From: Sulfuricurvum sp.
GTDB taxonomy: Bacteria; Campylobacterota; Campylobacteria; Campylobacterales; Sulfurimonadaceae
DNA: 64,000 bases
Direction: 5' to 3'
NCBI GenBank assembly: GCA_030694265.1
Contig: JAUXYP010000008.1
Coordinates: forward strand, 1-64,000
Position numbers and translations under genes: made by a program. The notes under the pieces were generated by a model, which ran no database searches, was not told the origin of the DNA, and was given only the letters and a program-made list of their open reading frames with translations. The stretch's first letter is position 1, and the number at the start of each line of letters is the position of its first letter. Shown here piece after piece: positions 1-9,579 of the stretch.

Positions 1-1640
<1,640 letters not shown>

Positions 1641-1732
1641 ATCTATGCTCATCGCCTTATTAAGCATAAGGTGGAATGTGCATAAAGTTACAATTGTTGA
1701 CGACTTAACAATGACAATCCAAGTGATCATAT

Positions 1733-1774
1733 CACTCAGATCAGAGTCTATCTCGATAGATTCGATTCTGAGTG
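1733..1774 (+). other. Imperfect hairpin in the 23S-5S spacer (likely rRNA processing stem)
   Basis: Two 19-base arms (1733-1751 and 1756-1774) pair imperfectly around a 4-base CTCG loop. The outermost eight bases, CACTCAGA, pair perfectly, as do the innermost TCTAT/ATAGA bases, with a mismatched middle. The stem ends directly where the 5S rRNA begins. It is plausibly an RNase cleavage or processing element of the rRNA precursor. The rest of the spacer (1641-1732) holds no tRNA. Confidence 0.5.
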
Positions 1775-1892
1775 CTCAGGTGGCTATAGAGAGGGGGAAA
1801 CGCCCGGTCCCATTCCGAACCCGGAAGCTAAGACCCTCTTCGCTCATAATACTGCATCTTTCAGGTGTGGAAACGTAGGTCGCCGCCTGGCC
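1775..1892 (+). rRNA. 5S ribosomal RNA
   Basis: The 5S core is clear: the 'cccggtcccattccgaacccggaagctaag' region lies near 1802-1832. Terminal helix I is visible as CAGGTGGC at 1777-1784 pairing with GCCGCCTG at 1882-1889. The length is about 118 nt, as expected. It lies about 135 nt downstream of the 23S end in the usual 23S-5S order. Ends are estimated from helix I. Confidence 0.93.
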
Positions 1893-1953
1893 TCAGATTT
1901 TAATCCCTTCTTACTAATTCTTAAACTCCCTTTCTTTAAAAAATTTAAACTGA

Positions 1954-1959
1954 TATACT
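1954..1959 (+). promoter_or_regulatory. Putative -10 box (TATACT) directly before the GNAT gene
   Basis: TATACT ends seven bases before the ATG at 1967, in an AT-rich context, and there is no Shine-Dalgarno sequence. If used, transcription would start at or next to the ATG and give a leaderless or near-leaderless mRNA. Confidence 0.45.
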
Positions 1960-1966
1960 CCCATTC

Positions 1967-2476
1967 ATGAATACAACTTTATTTTTTCTCAGATCATCCG
2001 AACAAAAAATTGCATATAACATCTTGCCATATGCTTTAGCTCTTGATGCAAATCTTCCAATATTAAATGTTTATACCAATGACTACGGTTTTAAGAGTAG
2101 TGATGTGGGTATTTATTCCCAGAGCAATAATTCAGTCTCTGCAGCTGCCTGGATACGTTTATATAAAGAATCTGATGGTGTTAGTGGTTATGTTGACGAT
2201 GTCACGCCTGTACTTGTGATTGGAGTAATCCCTGATGTTAGAGGGATGGGAATAGGTTCATTGGTAATGGATCAGCTATTGCAAGAAGCAGCTGTTGTCT
2301 ATGATCAAATCAGCGTTCAGTCTACTTCTTGTGCGATAAAATTTTATGAGCGATTGGGCTTTGTGCGGTTAATTGATTCAGAATCAAAAAATATTTTTAC
2401 AATGGTTAAGAAGCTTGAGAAAAAGGCACTTACGAGACCAACGGATGGATATGATCCGCGGCGTTGGATGGATTGA
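1967..2476 (+). CDS. GNAT family N-acetyltransferase
   Basis: A 169-residue protein with a recognisable GNAT fold in its C-terminal half. The acetyl-CoA binding motif A is at about residues 83-105 (VIGVIPDVRGMGIGSLVMD, fitting the V-x-P-x-x-R-G-x-G-x-G pattern), and motif B (FYERLGF) is near residue 125. Such enzymes move an acetyl group from acetyl-CoA to an amine; the substrate cannot be told. It follows the rRNA operon as a single gene with its own likely promoter and faces purL, whose stop is six bases away. No ribosome binding site is seen before the ATG, which lies just behind a -10 hexamer. Confidence 0.85.
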   Translation: MNTTLFFLRSSEQKIAYNILPYALALDANLPILNVYTNDYGFKSSDVGIYSQSNNSVSAAAWIRLYKESDGVSGYVDDVTPVLVIGVIPDVRGMGIGSLVMDQLLQEAAVVYDQISVQSTSCAIKFYERLGFVRLIDSESKNIFTMVKKLEKKALTRPTDGYDPRRWMD

Positions 2477-2481
2477 GGTGA

Positions 2482-4692
2482 CTAGAGGTCGCCCTCTATA
2501 ACTTCTTTAAAGGTGTTGTAGTAAACTGACTGCATATCTGAGAGGTTCATGGCAACATCATTAACAGAGAATATATCTCCTCCAACGATACCTATTTTTT
2601 GAGATTGAAGATCACCTAGCATTGCTTTAAAAGCGGCAGAATTTTCAGGGGCTACTTCGATAATTGCTCTAGACATACTTTCTGCAAATATATCGCGTGT
2701 ATCAACAACACTTACTGTAGCTTTAATACCTTTACCGCTGACACATGCCATTTTTGCTAAGGCAATGGCTACACCGCCAGCACTACAGTCTTTTGCAGAT
2801 GCCAATAGCCCTTTTTTATTAGCTTCAATGACGAGATTCCATAATGCACGTTCTGTTGTATAGTTGATGCTTGGTATTTTTCCCGCTACGGTTGCGTAGA
2901 GTTCTTTCATGTACAATGATCCACCAAACTCACTTTTATTTTCACCAATCAAATAAAGGGTATTACCTTCTTTTTGGAATGTAGATAGAAGTACTTTATG
3001 TTGGTCTTCATTGACACCGACCATAGCGATCGCTGGTGTTGGGAATACTGATTTACCATTGGTTTCATTGTAAAGAGATACATTCCCACCGATGACGGGA
3101 GTGTTGAGTTCAAGACATGCTTCTTTGATTCCAAGACACCCTTGGGCAAACTGCCACATGACCTCTTGGTTTTCAGGATTTCCGTAGTTGAGACAGTCCG
3201 TGATTGCTTTTGGAGTTGCTCCACTCATGGCTACGTTACGACCACTCTCTATAACGGCTGCTGCAGCTCCTGCTTTTGGATCTATGTAGCAGTAACGAAC
3301 ATTACAATCAGCACTCATGGCTAAAGCAACACCGGTTTCTTTGATCCGTATAACAGATGCATCGAGTTCACCGCCTTTTTTAATCGTACTGGCTTGTACC
3401 ATAGAATCGTATTGTTGGTAAATCCACCCTTTATCAACCACTTCCATGGATGCAATGAGTTTTTCAAAGGCTGTTTGATTGTCAATGACGTCAAAATCGT
3501 TGAGTGTTACGTTTGCGATAGCGTCTAAGTAGGTTGGACGGCTCATCGGACGATCCAAGATAGGCGCTTCTTCACTTACGGGATCAACAGGAACATCAGC
3601 ACATTTTTCGCCATGCCAGAAGAGTTCCATATTGCCTGTTGCGGTTACTTCCCCAATGACCGCACAGTCAAGGTCCCATTTTTCAAAAATATCGATAATA
3701 GCTTGCTCAGTTCCTTTACGTGCACAGATAAGCATACGCTCTTGGGACTCAGAGAGCATAAATTCATAAGGTGTCATTCCCTCTTCACGTGCAGGTACAC
3801 GGTCAAGGTGCATGATCATACCACTTCCTGAGCGTCCTGCCATTTCAAATGAACTTGAGGTAAGACCTGCTGCCCCCATATCTTGAATACCGACGACATA
3901 GTCGGTTTTAAAAAGTTCTAAACAGGCTTCTAATAGGAGTTTTTCGGTAAACGGATCACCTACTTGAACAGTTGGACGAAGACTTTTAGAGGCTTCGGTA
4001 AAACTGTCTGAGCTCATAACTGCTCCACCCAATCCATCGCGACCTGTTTTTGATCCTACATAGATAACAGGATTACCGATTCCCTCTGCCCGACCGTAAA
4101 AAATTTCATCGCTTTTCGCAAGCCCTAACGTAAATGCATTAACAAGAATATTGCCGTTATAGCATTCATCAAAACTGGTTTCACCACCAATAGTAGGAAC
4201 TCCCATACAGTTTCCATATCCACCGATACCAGCTACAACGCCACGCACTAAATAACGTTGATGTGCGCTGATATCGTCTTTGTTGCGGACATTTCCAAAA
4301 CGAAGTGCATTGAGGTTGGCGATAGGGCGTGCACCCATGGTAAAGACGTCGCGCATGATTCCGCCAACACCCGTAGCGGCTCCTTGATACGGTTCGATAA
4401 AACTAGGGTGATTGTGACTTTCCATTTTGAAAACCGCCGCATAGCCGCCACCGATATCAATAACACCAGCATTTTCACCAGGACCTTGGATAACCCATGG
4501 AGCTTTTGTTGGAAAACCATTCAGGTGTCTTTTTGAAGATTTATAACTGCAGTGCTCACTCCACATCGCCGAAAAAATACCAATTTCAACGAGATTTGGC
4601 TCACGCCCGAGTATTTTTTTAATATGAACATAATCGTCATTAGATAGTTTGTGTTGTTTGAGTACGGTTTGGATGTTTTCGAGAGTGCTCAC
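2482..4692 (-). CDS. purL: Phosphoribosylformylglycinamidine synthase subunit PurL
   Basis: The 736-residue length fits the small-type PurL that works with separate PurS and PurQ subunits in the fourth step of purine biosynthesis (FGAR plus glutamine and ATP to FGAM). Visible family signatures include [20 protein letters not shown] near residues 88-107, followed by GG-x-RD-x-F-x-MGARP, and [10 protein letters not shown] in the first half. Two AIRS-type ATP-binding halves follow one another. The start is GTG at 4692 preceded by AAGGAATC. A -10 hexamer lies at 4726-4731, so this looks monocistronic. purS and purQ are not in the window. Confidence 0.97.
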   Translation of the reverse strand: MSTLENIQTVLKQHKLSNDDYVHIKKILGREPNLVEIGIFSAMWSEHCSYKSSKRHLNGFPTKAPWVIQGPGENAGVIDIGGGYAAVFKMESHNHPSFIEPYQGAATGVGGIMRDVFTMGARPIANLNALRFGNVRNKDDISAHQRYLVRGVVAGIGGYGNCMGVPTIGGETSFDECYNGNILVNAFTLGLAKSDEIFYGRAEGIGNPVIYVGSKTGRDGLGGAVMSSDSFTEASKSLRPTVQVGDPFTEKLLLEACLELFKTDYVVGIQDMGAAGLTSSSFEMAGRSGSGMIMHLDRVPAREEGMTPYEFMLSESQERMLICARKGTEQAIIDIFEKWDLDCAVIGEVTATGNMELFWHGEKCADVPVDPVSEEAPILDRPMSRPTYLDAIANVTLNDFDVIDNQTAFEKLIASMEVVDKGWIYQQYDSMVQASTIKKGGELDASVIRIKETGVALAMSADCNVRYCYIDPKAGAAAAVIESGRNVAMSGATPKAITDCLNYGNPENQEVMWQFAQGCLGIKEACLELNTPVIGGNVSLYNETNGKSVFPTPAIAMVGVNEDQHKVLLSTFQKEGNTLYLIGENKSEFGGSLYMKELYATVAGKIPSINYTTERALWNLVIEANKKGLLASAKDCSAGGVAIALAKMACVSGKGIKATVSVVDTRDIFAESMSRAIIEVAPENSAAFKAMLGDLQSQKIGIVGGDIFSVNDVAMNLSDMQSVYYNTFKEVIEGDL

Positions 4693-4725
4693 TGCGATTC
4701 CTTGAACAAATTAAAGATTACCGCG

Positions 4726-4731
4726 ATTATA
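4726..4731 (-). promoter_or_regulatory. Putative purL -10 box (TATAAT)
   Basis: On the minus strand, a perfect TATAAT lies about 34 bases before the purL GTG start, with a short leader and an AAGGA ribosome site in between. No clear -35 box is visible, as is usual for Campylobacterota sigma-70 promoters. Confidence 0.6.
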
Positions 4732-4765
4732 CCAAAGCCAAAGAGTCACCTCTCTTAAAGTGATG

Positions 4766-5293
4766 CTACTTGTATTCAAAATCGGCTTCGGTTCTATGAT
4801 TTTTTTTGAGACTAAATAGATCATAGAACATCATAGAGTCAACTTCATAAGTTTTTTTTCCACCGGGTAAAACAACAGTCAATTCATCTCCTTCTTTTTT
4901 TCCAAGCATTGCTTTTGCGAGAGGAGAGTGAACGGAAATGAGACCATTTTCGGGTTCACTTTCCAGTGTGCCGCAGATGGTATAGGTAAACTCGTCATCG
5001 CTGTCTTGATCTATGATGTGTGCGGTCAAGCCAAAATGTATACGCGAGTGATCTAACAGTGAGGGATCAATGATCTGTGCTTTCTCGATCATCGAATTTA
5101 GATAGAACAATCGCTTATCTATATGACGCAATTTTTCCTTTGCTGCATGGTACTCAGCATTCTCACTGCGATCTCCTAGTTCTGCGGCACACTGTTTTTC
5201 TTGATTTACTTTTGGTTTTTCGATATCTTTGAGATATTTAAACTCTTTGAGAAGTTCATCATATCCTTTTGGAGTCATAGGTTCAATGGGCAT
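4766..5293 (-). CDS. greA: Transcription elongation factor GreA
   Basis: GreA stimulates transcript cleavage by backtracked RNA polymerase. The N-terminal coiled-coil carries the family signature GDRSENAEYHAAKE near residues 40-53, and the C-terminal domain has the HSPLAKAMLGKKEGD signature near residues 120-134. I chose the ATG at 5293: it gives the typical N-terminus MPIEPMTPKGYDELL and follows the upstream gene's stop as TAA-c-ATG, a re-initiation arrangement. A longer TTG start at 5305 is possible but atypical. The length is 175 residues, slightly above the usual 155-165, because of a C-terminal tail rich in K, H and E. It forms an operon with the small upstream gene. Confidence 0.93.
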   Translation of the reverse strand: MPIEPMTPKGYDELLKEFKYLKDIEKPKVNQEKQCAAELGDRSENAEYHAAKEKLRHIDKRLFYLNSMIEKAQIIDPSLLDHSRIHFGLTAHIIDQDSDDEFTYTICGTLESEPENGLISVHSPLAKAMLGKKEGDELTVVLPGGKKTYEVDSMMFYDLFSLKKNHRTEADFEYK

Positions 5294-5294
5294 G

Positions 5295-5621
5295 TTATTT
5301 GGCAAAACCTAAAATATAATACGTGGGTTTTCCTTGAACTTTTTGAATTTCTACTTTGAATTTTTCACAAAAATGGTTGATTTTTCCCATGGCTTCAGCT
5401 TTACTGACATCACTTGTCGCATCAATTTTTATTTTAAAATGGTCGCTGCTGTTGGACAGGGCTACATAGGACTCGCTCGTTTTTAGTGCTTCGTGCAGAT
5501 CCAAAATATGTTTAATTATCTTTTCATATCCGTGTGTATTTTTTTCGATATTTTCCATTTGTAGCAAAAGTGCTTCGTTGGCGATTAGCCCTAATTGGTT
5601 TAAAACTGCATCATGTGTCAT
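5295..5621 (-). CDS. Conserved-looking hypothetical protein, 108 aa
   Basis: I do not recognise this protein. It is soluble, with a helical N-terminal half (NEALLLQMENIEKNTHGYEK) and a C-terminal half in which strands seem to alternate with helices and which ends YYILGFAK. There are no catalytic motifs, signal peptide or membrane segments. It has its own promoter-like TATAAT at 5644-5649 and an AGGAGAAGGAA ribosome site. It is the first gene of an operon with greA, one base separating its stop from the greA ATG. The coupling suggests co-expression but no defined role. Confidence 0.75.
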   Translation of the reverse strand: MTHDAVLNQLGLIANEALLLQMENIEKNTHGYEKIIKHILDLHEALKTSESYVALSNSSDHFKIKIDATSDVSKAEAMGKINHFCEKFKVEIQKVQGKPTYYILGFAK

Positions 5622-5643
5622 ACTTGAAATTCCTTCTCCTAAA

Positions 5644-5649
5644 ATTATA
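5644..5649 (-). promoter_or_regulatory. Putative -10 box (TATAAT) for the hypothetical gene-greA operon
   Basis: On the minus strand TATAAT is followed by a short leader with a strong AGGAGAAGGAA ribosome site before the ATG at 5621. It is divergent from the rnr promoter about 35 bases away. Confidence 0.6.
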
Positions 5650-5681
5650 AGGATTATTCTACCATAGAAGGATAGATAGAC

Positions 5682-5687
5682 TATAAT
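5682..5687 (+). promoter_or_regulatory. Putative rnr -10 box (TATAAT) abutting the start codon
   Basis: TATAAT ends six bases before the rnr ATG at 5694 and there is no Shine-Dalgarno sequence between them. Transcription would start at or within a base or two of the ATG, consistent with a leaderless mRNA. Confidence 0.5.
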
Positions 5688-5693
5688 ATCCCT

Positions 5694-7643
5694 ATGAAAT
5701 CACTCCTAATTCGTCTTACTCATGGTCTTTATGACCAAGACATTGCTCCTGAAGAACGTGAGCTGGTAGCTCAATGGCATGGTATGAAACTATTGATCCT
5801 GACAGATCATAAATATCAGTTTTCGACACAGTATCGCGCAGGTATTATAAGTCTTGCTCAAACTTCCGGTGCGTATTTACAGACGATCGGGGAAAGTATA
5901 CGTGACCATTTTATCGATACAAGTCACCTTATGGGGGCTAAAAACGGTGATCTTGTAATTGCTCAGAGGTTACTGGGTAAAAGAGGGGGGCCAAGTGCAA
6001 AAGTGATCCTAATTGTTGGACGCAGCGAAACATTTAGTGTCGCACTTTTGGTTCAAAAAAACGGTACGTTGGTACTGCAGGATATTCGTACCGAGCAGGG
6101 TGCGGGTTTTTCATTGAGCGATTTGCCTGAAGCACGTGAAGGGTCTGTTTATCAGATCAATAATCAAACAAATACGGTTACTGCATATCTGGGTAATATC
6201 AGTGACCCAAAAGTGGATGAAAAGATCGTTCTAGCCCTTTATAATAAACATGATGAGTTTCAAGAAGACGTTTTAGAGATGGCGGCATCGTTTCCAAAAG
6301 TTGTTGATGCCTCACTTTATCCTGATCGTCGGGATTTACGTCACTTGCCATTTTGTACGATTGACCCTGTAACTGCCAAAGACTTTGATGATGCAATTTG
6401 CTATATTCCGCAAACAAACACCCTATATGTCGCGATAGCTGACGTGAGTGAATATGTCAAACCCTTTGGCGCTATAGATGCTGAGGCGATTTATCGGAGT
6501 TTTTCGATTTATTTGCCACATCGCTCTATTCCGATGTTGCCAAGAGAGTTGAGTGAAACGCTCTGTTCCCTTCAGCCGTTGGTTGACCGTCTTGCATATA
6601 CCTTTGAGATGAAGATCAATCCTTCTACGTATGAAGTGGACTCTTTTGAATTGTATGAGTCAGTTATCCATTCTCATCGCCGATTTAGCTATGAGAATAT
6701 CGATGCTTTTTTAGAAGGAAATCTTGAAGCACAAAATCCGAAGGAAGCTTTAACGTTAGCTTATATTCCGGCACTCAATGAACTCACGGGAAAACTGAGA
6801 GAAGAACGTTATAAAAAAGGGTACCATTTTCGCTCCAGTGAGCTTGAAATGCGTATTGATGAAGAGGGCAATATCACCAAAACCGAGTTTGCGGTTGAAA
6901 CCCCATCTCATGGCCTGATTGAGGATTGTATGCTGTTGGCAAATAAAGCAGCGGCCTCGATGTATGAACGGGGTGTTTTTCGTATTCATGAAACCCCAAG
7001 TGCCCTCAAGCTACAGTCTCTTTACCAAGAATTGGCGAGTATCGGTATCTTCGTCGAATTTCAAGGTTCGATCAAAGATACGATCACTGCAATACAGGCA
7101 GAAGCCGAAAAACGAGATCTTACCAGTGAAGTGGATACATTGATCATCCGTGCTCAGATGCAAGCACGTTATGCTCCCTACAATATGGGACACTTCGGAT
7201 TAGGCTTTGATCACTATACCCATTTTACTTCCCCAATTCGCCGCTACAGTGATTTGATTGTGCACCGTTTACTTAAAGCGATCAAGGCAGGTGATACGGA
7301 GGAGGGCTCCTATGTATTGCGTAATATTGAGTCGTTGTGCACCTCAATCAGTGAAAAAGAGCGAGAAGCTAGCGACATAGAGATTCGATTCCAAGAGCGT
7401 AAATTTGCACGCTGGGCCAATACGGTTATCGGTCAGAGTTTCAAAGCGCGTGTTATGCGCGCAGAAGATCAGATTATGGCAGAAATCCATGATGTAGTAA
7501 CGGGAGCAAAAGTGAGTGTTACAACGCAATTTGGTCTCATGCTCTTCGATGATATCATTGTCAAAATTGAAAGTTCCAACCTCGCCACTGCTAAAATAAT
7601 GGGTTCTTTTGTGAATAGAATTGAGAAGGAAACGGATGAATAG
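5694..7643 (+). CDS. rnr: RNase R/RNase II family 3'-5' exoribonuclease
   Basis: A 649-residue processive 3'-5' exoribonuclease of the RNB family. The catalytic aspartate cluster is visible as TIDPVTAKDFDDAIC near residues 222-236, and the conserved HFTSPIRRYSDLIVHR block lies near residues 512-527. An N-terminal cold-shock-like RNA-binding region and a degenerate S1-like C-terminus flank the catalytic core. It is shorter than the E. coli enzyme (about 810 residues), as is usual for the short Campylobacterota form. Its end overlaps the start of holA by eight bases, so the two are coupled. The start codon sits six bases behind a TATAAT. Confidence 0.95.
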   Translation: MKSLLIRLTHGLYDQDIAPEERELVAQWHGMKLLILTDHKYQFSTQYRAGIISLAQTSGAYLQTIGESIRDHFIDTSHLMGAKNGDLVIAQRLLGKRGGPSAKVILIVGRSETFSVALLVQKNGTLVLQDIRTEQGAGFSLSDLPEAREGSVYQINNQTNTVTAYLGNISDPKVDEKIVLALYNKHDEFQEDVLEMAASFPKVVDASLYPDRRDLRHLPFCTIDPVTAKDFDDAICYIPQTNTLYVAIADVSEYVKPFGAIDAEAIYRSFSIYLPHRSIPMLPRELSETLCSLQPLVDRLAYTFEMKINPSTYEVDSFELYESVIHSHRRFSYENIDAFLEGNLEAQNPKEALTLAYIPALNELTGKLREERYKKGYHFRSSELEMRIDEEGNITKTEFAVETPSHGLIEDCMLLANKAAASMYERGVFRIHETPSALKLQSLYQELASIGIFVEFQGSIKDTITAIQAEAEKRDLTSEVDTLIIRAQMQARYAPYNMGHFGLGFDHYTHFTSPIRRYSDLIVHRLLKAIKAGDTEEGSYVLRNIESLCTSISEKEREASDIEIRFQERKFARWANTVIGQSFKARVMRAEDQIMAEIHDVVTGAKVSVTTQFGLMLFDDIIVKIESSNLATAKIMGSFVNRIEKETDE

Positions 7644-8601
7644 ACAAGACCTCGATCGGCACCTTCAAAACAATTCGGCACCCAGAGCAATGGCGCTGTT
7701 TGGTGAAAGCCATTTTTTGATTGATGGATATGCTCAAAAATTAGCGAGGATTGAGGGGGCTTCGGTTCTAAGTCTTTATCATGATGAATATGATTTTAAT
7801 GTTGCCAAAGCGCATCTTTCCCAAGGTTCTTTGTTCGGAGATCAAAACCTTTTGATTATCAAACATGAGAAAAAACTGCCAAAAGCAGAATTGGATACCC
7901 TCGTAGAACTGGTGGGAAAAAACGAAGATAATACATTTATTTACTGTTATATGGGAGAAGATGTCAAGGGTGCAGATACCGCATTCAAAGGTTCCCATAC
8001 TGGTTCGGTTCGTTTTTTTAATCCGTATGCAAATGAAGCGAGGGCAATCGTTCTCCAAGAAGCCAAAAATATCGGATTGAATCTCGATGCGCAAGCCGCT
8101 TTTCATTTGCTTGAAATGCACAATAATGATTTGGCATTAGCATGTAATGAGCTCTCAAAGCTTTTTATTTTGAATAAACCGATTACGATGAAAGAGATCG
8201 ATGAGCATGTATTTGGTCTTAGTGAAATAAAAATCGATCAATTCATAACACAAGTTATCGAAAAAAAAGAATTTCTCCCTGCATTGCGCCATCTATTGGA
8301 ATCGGGAGAGGATGAGATTCGGCTCCTTACGGGAATCAGTGCTTTTTTGACACAATTGTATTTATTTAATACCGCTATTAAGATTCACGGTGTCGCTGAT
8401 TCAGCACTCGTATTGGGGTATAAACTTCCCGGATTTATTGAAAAGGAGCGTGCGGCACTTTCCATCAAAATCACACCTGATGCGTATAAAAAGGGGCTCA
8501 ATCTCTTGCTTGATACTGAATTGAAAATGAAAGCAGTCGGTTCTCCGGATCAAGAAGCACTGCTACTTTCTTCGCTTCTCAAGCTTCAAAGTATTTTATA
8601 A
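7636..8601 (+). CDS. holA: DNA polymerase III subunit delta
   Basis: HolA opens the beta sliding clamp as part of the clamp loader. The 321-residue length and layout fit this family: an N-terminal degenerate AAA+ region (SHFLIDGYAQKL, then LFGDQNLLIIKHEKKLPKAELD) and a helical C-terminal domain ending LLLSSLLKLQ. The sequence is poorly conserved, as is normal for delta. I placed the start at the ATG at 7636 behind an AGAAGGA ribosome site; a TTG at 7621 in the same frame lies upstream of that site. It overlaps the end of rnr by eight bases. Confidence 0.88.
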   Translation: MNRQDLDRHLQNNSAPRAMALFGESHFLIDGYAQKLARIEGASVLSLYHDEYDFNVAKAHLSQGSLFGDQNLLIIKHEKKLPKAELDTLVELVGKNEDNTFIYCYMGEDVKGADTAFKGSHTGSVRFFNPYANEARAIVLQEAKNIGLNLDAQAAFHLLEMHNNDLALACNELSKLFILNKPITMKEIDEHVFGLSEIKIDQFITQVIEKKEFLPALRHLLESGEDEIRLLTGISAFLTQLYLFNTAIKIHGVADSALVLGYKLPGFIEKERAALSIKITPDAYKKGLNLLLDTELKMKAVGSPDQEALLLSSLLKLQSIL

Positions 8602-8674
8602 CCAAGTTACTTCTTTAGGTGTTTTGTAATGCCTGAAAGATTACTGCACGCTTCAATATTTAATCCTTTTAAGT

Positions 8675-8887
8675 TTGAGTAAAGCACTAACTAGCAATCC
8701 AACAGAGGAAATAGAACAAATTTTAAATAAATTCAATAATGTAAAACTCGATGAATTTCATTGGGCAGAATTAGATACATGGGCGAATAATCTCGAAGAT
8801 ATAGAAGCAAAAGAACGAGTTTTAAGAATAATAGAACAATTCAAAAATTGGCAACTGGATTCCCACAAGTTGGGAATGACGAGTTAG
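8675..8887 (+). CDS. Possible small hypothetical protein, 70 aa
   Basis: An open frame that starts only with TTG and has no visible ribosome site. The predicted product is acidic and helical (ELDTWANNLEDIEAKERVL), which looks more protein-like than a random frame, but the last codons run through an inverted repeat (8859-8877), suggesting that the natural end has been replaced or that this is a remnant. It lies between holA and a toxin-antitoxin pair on the opposite strand. I do not recognise it. It may be a decayed gene. Confidence 0.3.
   Translation: MSKALTSNPTEEIEQILNKFNNVKLDEFHWAELDTWANNLEDIEAKERVLRIIEQFKNWQLDSHKLGMTS
8859..8877. repeat. Short inverted repeat (7-bp stem, 5-base loop)
   Basis: ATTCCCA at 8859-8865 pairs with TGGGAAT at 8871-8877 around CAAGT and is followed by GACGAG. 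The form 'ATTCCC-loop-GGGAATGACG' resembles short palindromic intergenic repeats seen in many proteobacteria. It lies between two convergent genes and could also act as a terminator stem, though no T-run follows. Confidence 0.45.
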
Positions 8888-8891
8888 AAAT

Positions 8892-9128
8892 TTACGCGAC
8901 CGCTTCACTCCATCGAGCCACTTCAACCGTCACGTGCTTTTGACGAGCAGATTCAACGATATTTTCCAATTTCATAGCCGTGCTGTCTGATAGCCACTCT
9001 TCCCCACATTGGGAACAAACGGTGGCAGGGACATCACGTACAACAACGACACCAAAACCGAGATCAACTGTAAAGGTACTGACGCCATTGGCAATAGAGC
9101 CTTTGCATAACGGGCAAGTTTTCATCAT
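8892..9128 (-). CDS. MqsA/YgiT-type zinc-finger antitoxin-like protein
   Basis: A 78-residue protein with two CxxC pairs, CPLCKG near residue 5 and CSQCGEEW near residue 38, the treble-clef zinc finger typical of YgiT/MqsA N-terminal domains. The rest (residues 47-78) is helical and much shorter than the MqsA HTH domain, so DNA binding is not assured. Its start overlaps the stop of the upstream DUF4258-type gene by four bases (ATGA). The order toxin then antitoxin matches mqsRA-like modules. The role as an antitoxin is inferred from context and the zinc finger. Confidence 0.8.
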   Translation of the reverse strand: MMKTCPLCKGSIANGVSTFTVDLGFGVVVVRDVPATVCSQCGEEWLSDSTAMKLENIVESARQKHVTVEVARWSEAVA

Positions 9129-9403
9129 TTTATCCTTGTGGTAAAGTTATTCTCAAATTCATCAGAATTCGGTCTGTATGCAGTGATAATATAACAATCC
9201 TCACCCTCCATAGCCATTACGATATGAAGCGGCATCGGGTCTGAATACAAAACCAAAAAGCTGGGAAATGGGAAATCTTCGGGATAAGATTCTATAATCT
9301 CACCCTTGTATGCGCACTCCATCACTTCGTTACGGGTAATTGAGCGTTCAAACATACGTTCAAGAGCATGTTTTCGCCAAATAAACTGAGTGATTAAGCG
9401 CAT
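9125..9403 (-). CDS. DUF4258-type toxin-like protein
   Basis: A 92-residue protein with the DUF4258 pattern: a helix with HALERMFERSI near residues 12-22, then a strand-rich region with IESYPEDFPFPSFLVL and a C-terminal CYIITAYRP motif near residues 70-78. These small proteins are related in fold to RelE/BrnT-like ribonuclease toxins and usually sit beside YgiT-type zinc-finger antitoxins, as here. Its stop overlaps the antitoxin start by four bases. A TATAAT at 9436-9441 precedes it. Toxicity is inference. Confidence 0.8.
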   Translation of the reverse strand: MRLITQFIWRKHALERMFERSITRNEVMECAYKGEIIESYPEDFPFPSFLVLYSDPMPLHIVMAMEGEDCYIITAYRPNSDEFENNFTTRIK

Positions 9404-9435
9404 AATTTCTCACGATCATAATTGAGCTTTAGGAT

Positions 9436-9441
9436 ATTATA
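9436..9441 (-). promoter_or_regulatory. Putative -10 box (TATAAT) for the toxin-antitoxin pair
   Basis: On the minus strand TATAAT lies about 32 bases before the ATG at 9403. It is divergent from the rpsF promoter 50 bases away, so the two could influence each other. Confidence 0.5.
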
Positions 9442-9490
9442 CTACAAGAATCATGAAACTAAATAAAACTTATATTAAGCAAATTTTTAG

Positions 9491-9496
9491 TATAAT
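9491..9496 (+). promoter_or_regulatory. Putative rpsF operon -10 box (TATAAT)
   Basis: TATAAT with an upstream AT-rich tract (AAATTTTTAG) at the position expected for a vegetative promoter. The start of transcription would fall near 9503, giving a leader of about 77 nt before rpsF. Confidence 0.65.
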
Positions 9497-9502
9497 CCGC
9501 GC

Positions 9503-9560
9503 GTTCCTTGCTCTTTGCAACACGATTGTCGTGCTGTATAACAACCATAAGGGGCGAACA
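9503..9560 (+). promoter_or_regulatory. Structured rpsF 5' leader, possible S6:S18 autoregulatory RNA
   Basis: GTTC (9503-9506) can pair with GAAC (9557-9560), and CTT (9507-9509) with AAG (9550-9552), leaving a bulge GGGC on the 3' side. An inner hairpin CACGA-TTG-TCGTG lies at 9521-9533. rpsF leaders in many bacteria bind the S6:S18 complex through a bulged stem that mimics 16S rRNA, and rpsR is in this operon. I see the fold, but the conserved CCG bulge of the known motif is not clearly present, so the assignment is tentative. Confidence 0.35.
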
Positions 9561-9579
9561 CCATAAGGAGACATACGCT

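Noticed and set aside
1641-1774. tRNA gene in the 23S-5S spacer
   Set aside because: The spacer shows only two hairpins, with no cloverleaf, TTCGA arm or CCA end.
9508-9579. Longer N-terminus for ribosomal protein S6
   Set aside because: The extra residues are not S6-like and overlap the structured leader; AAGGAG marks the ATG at 9580.
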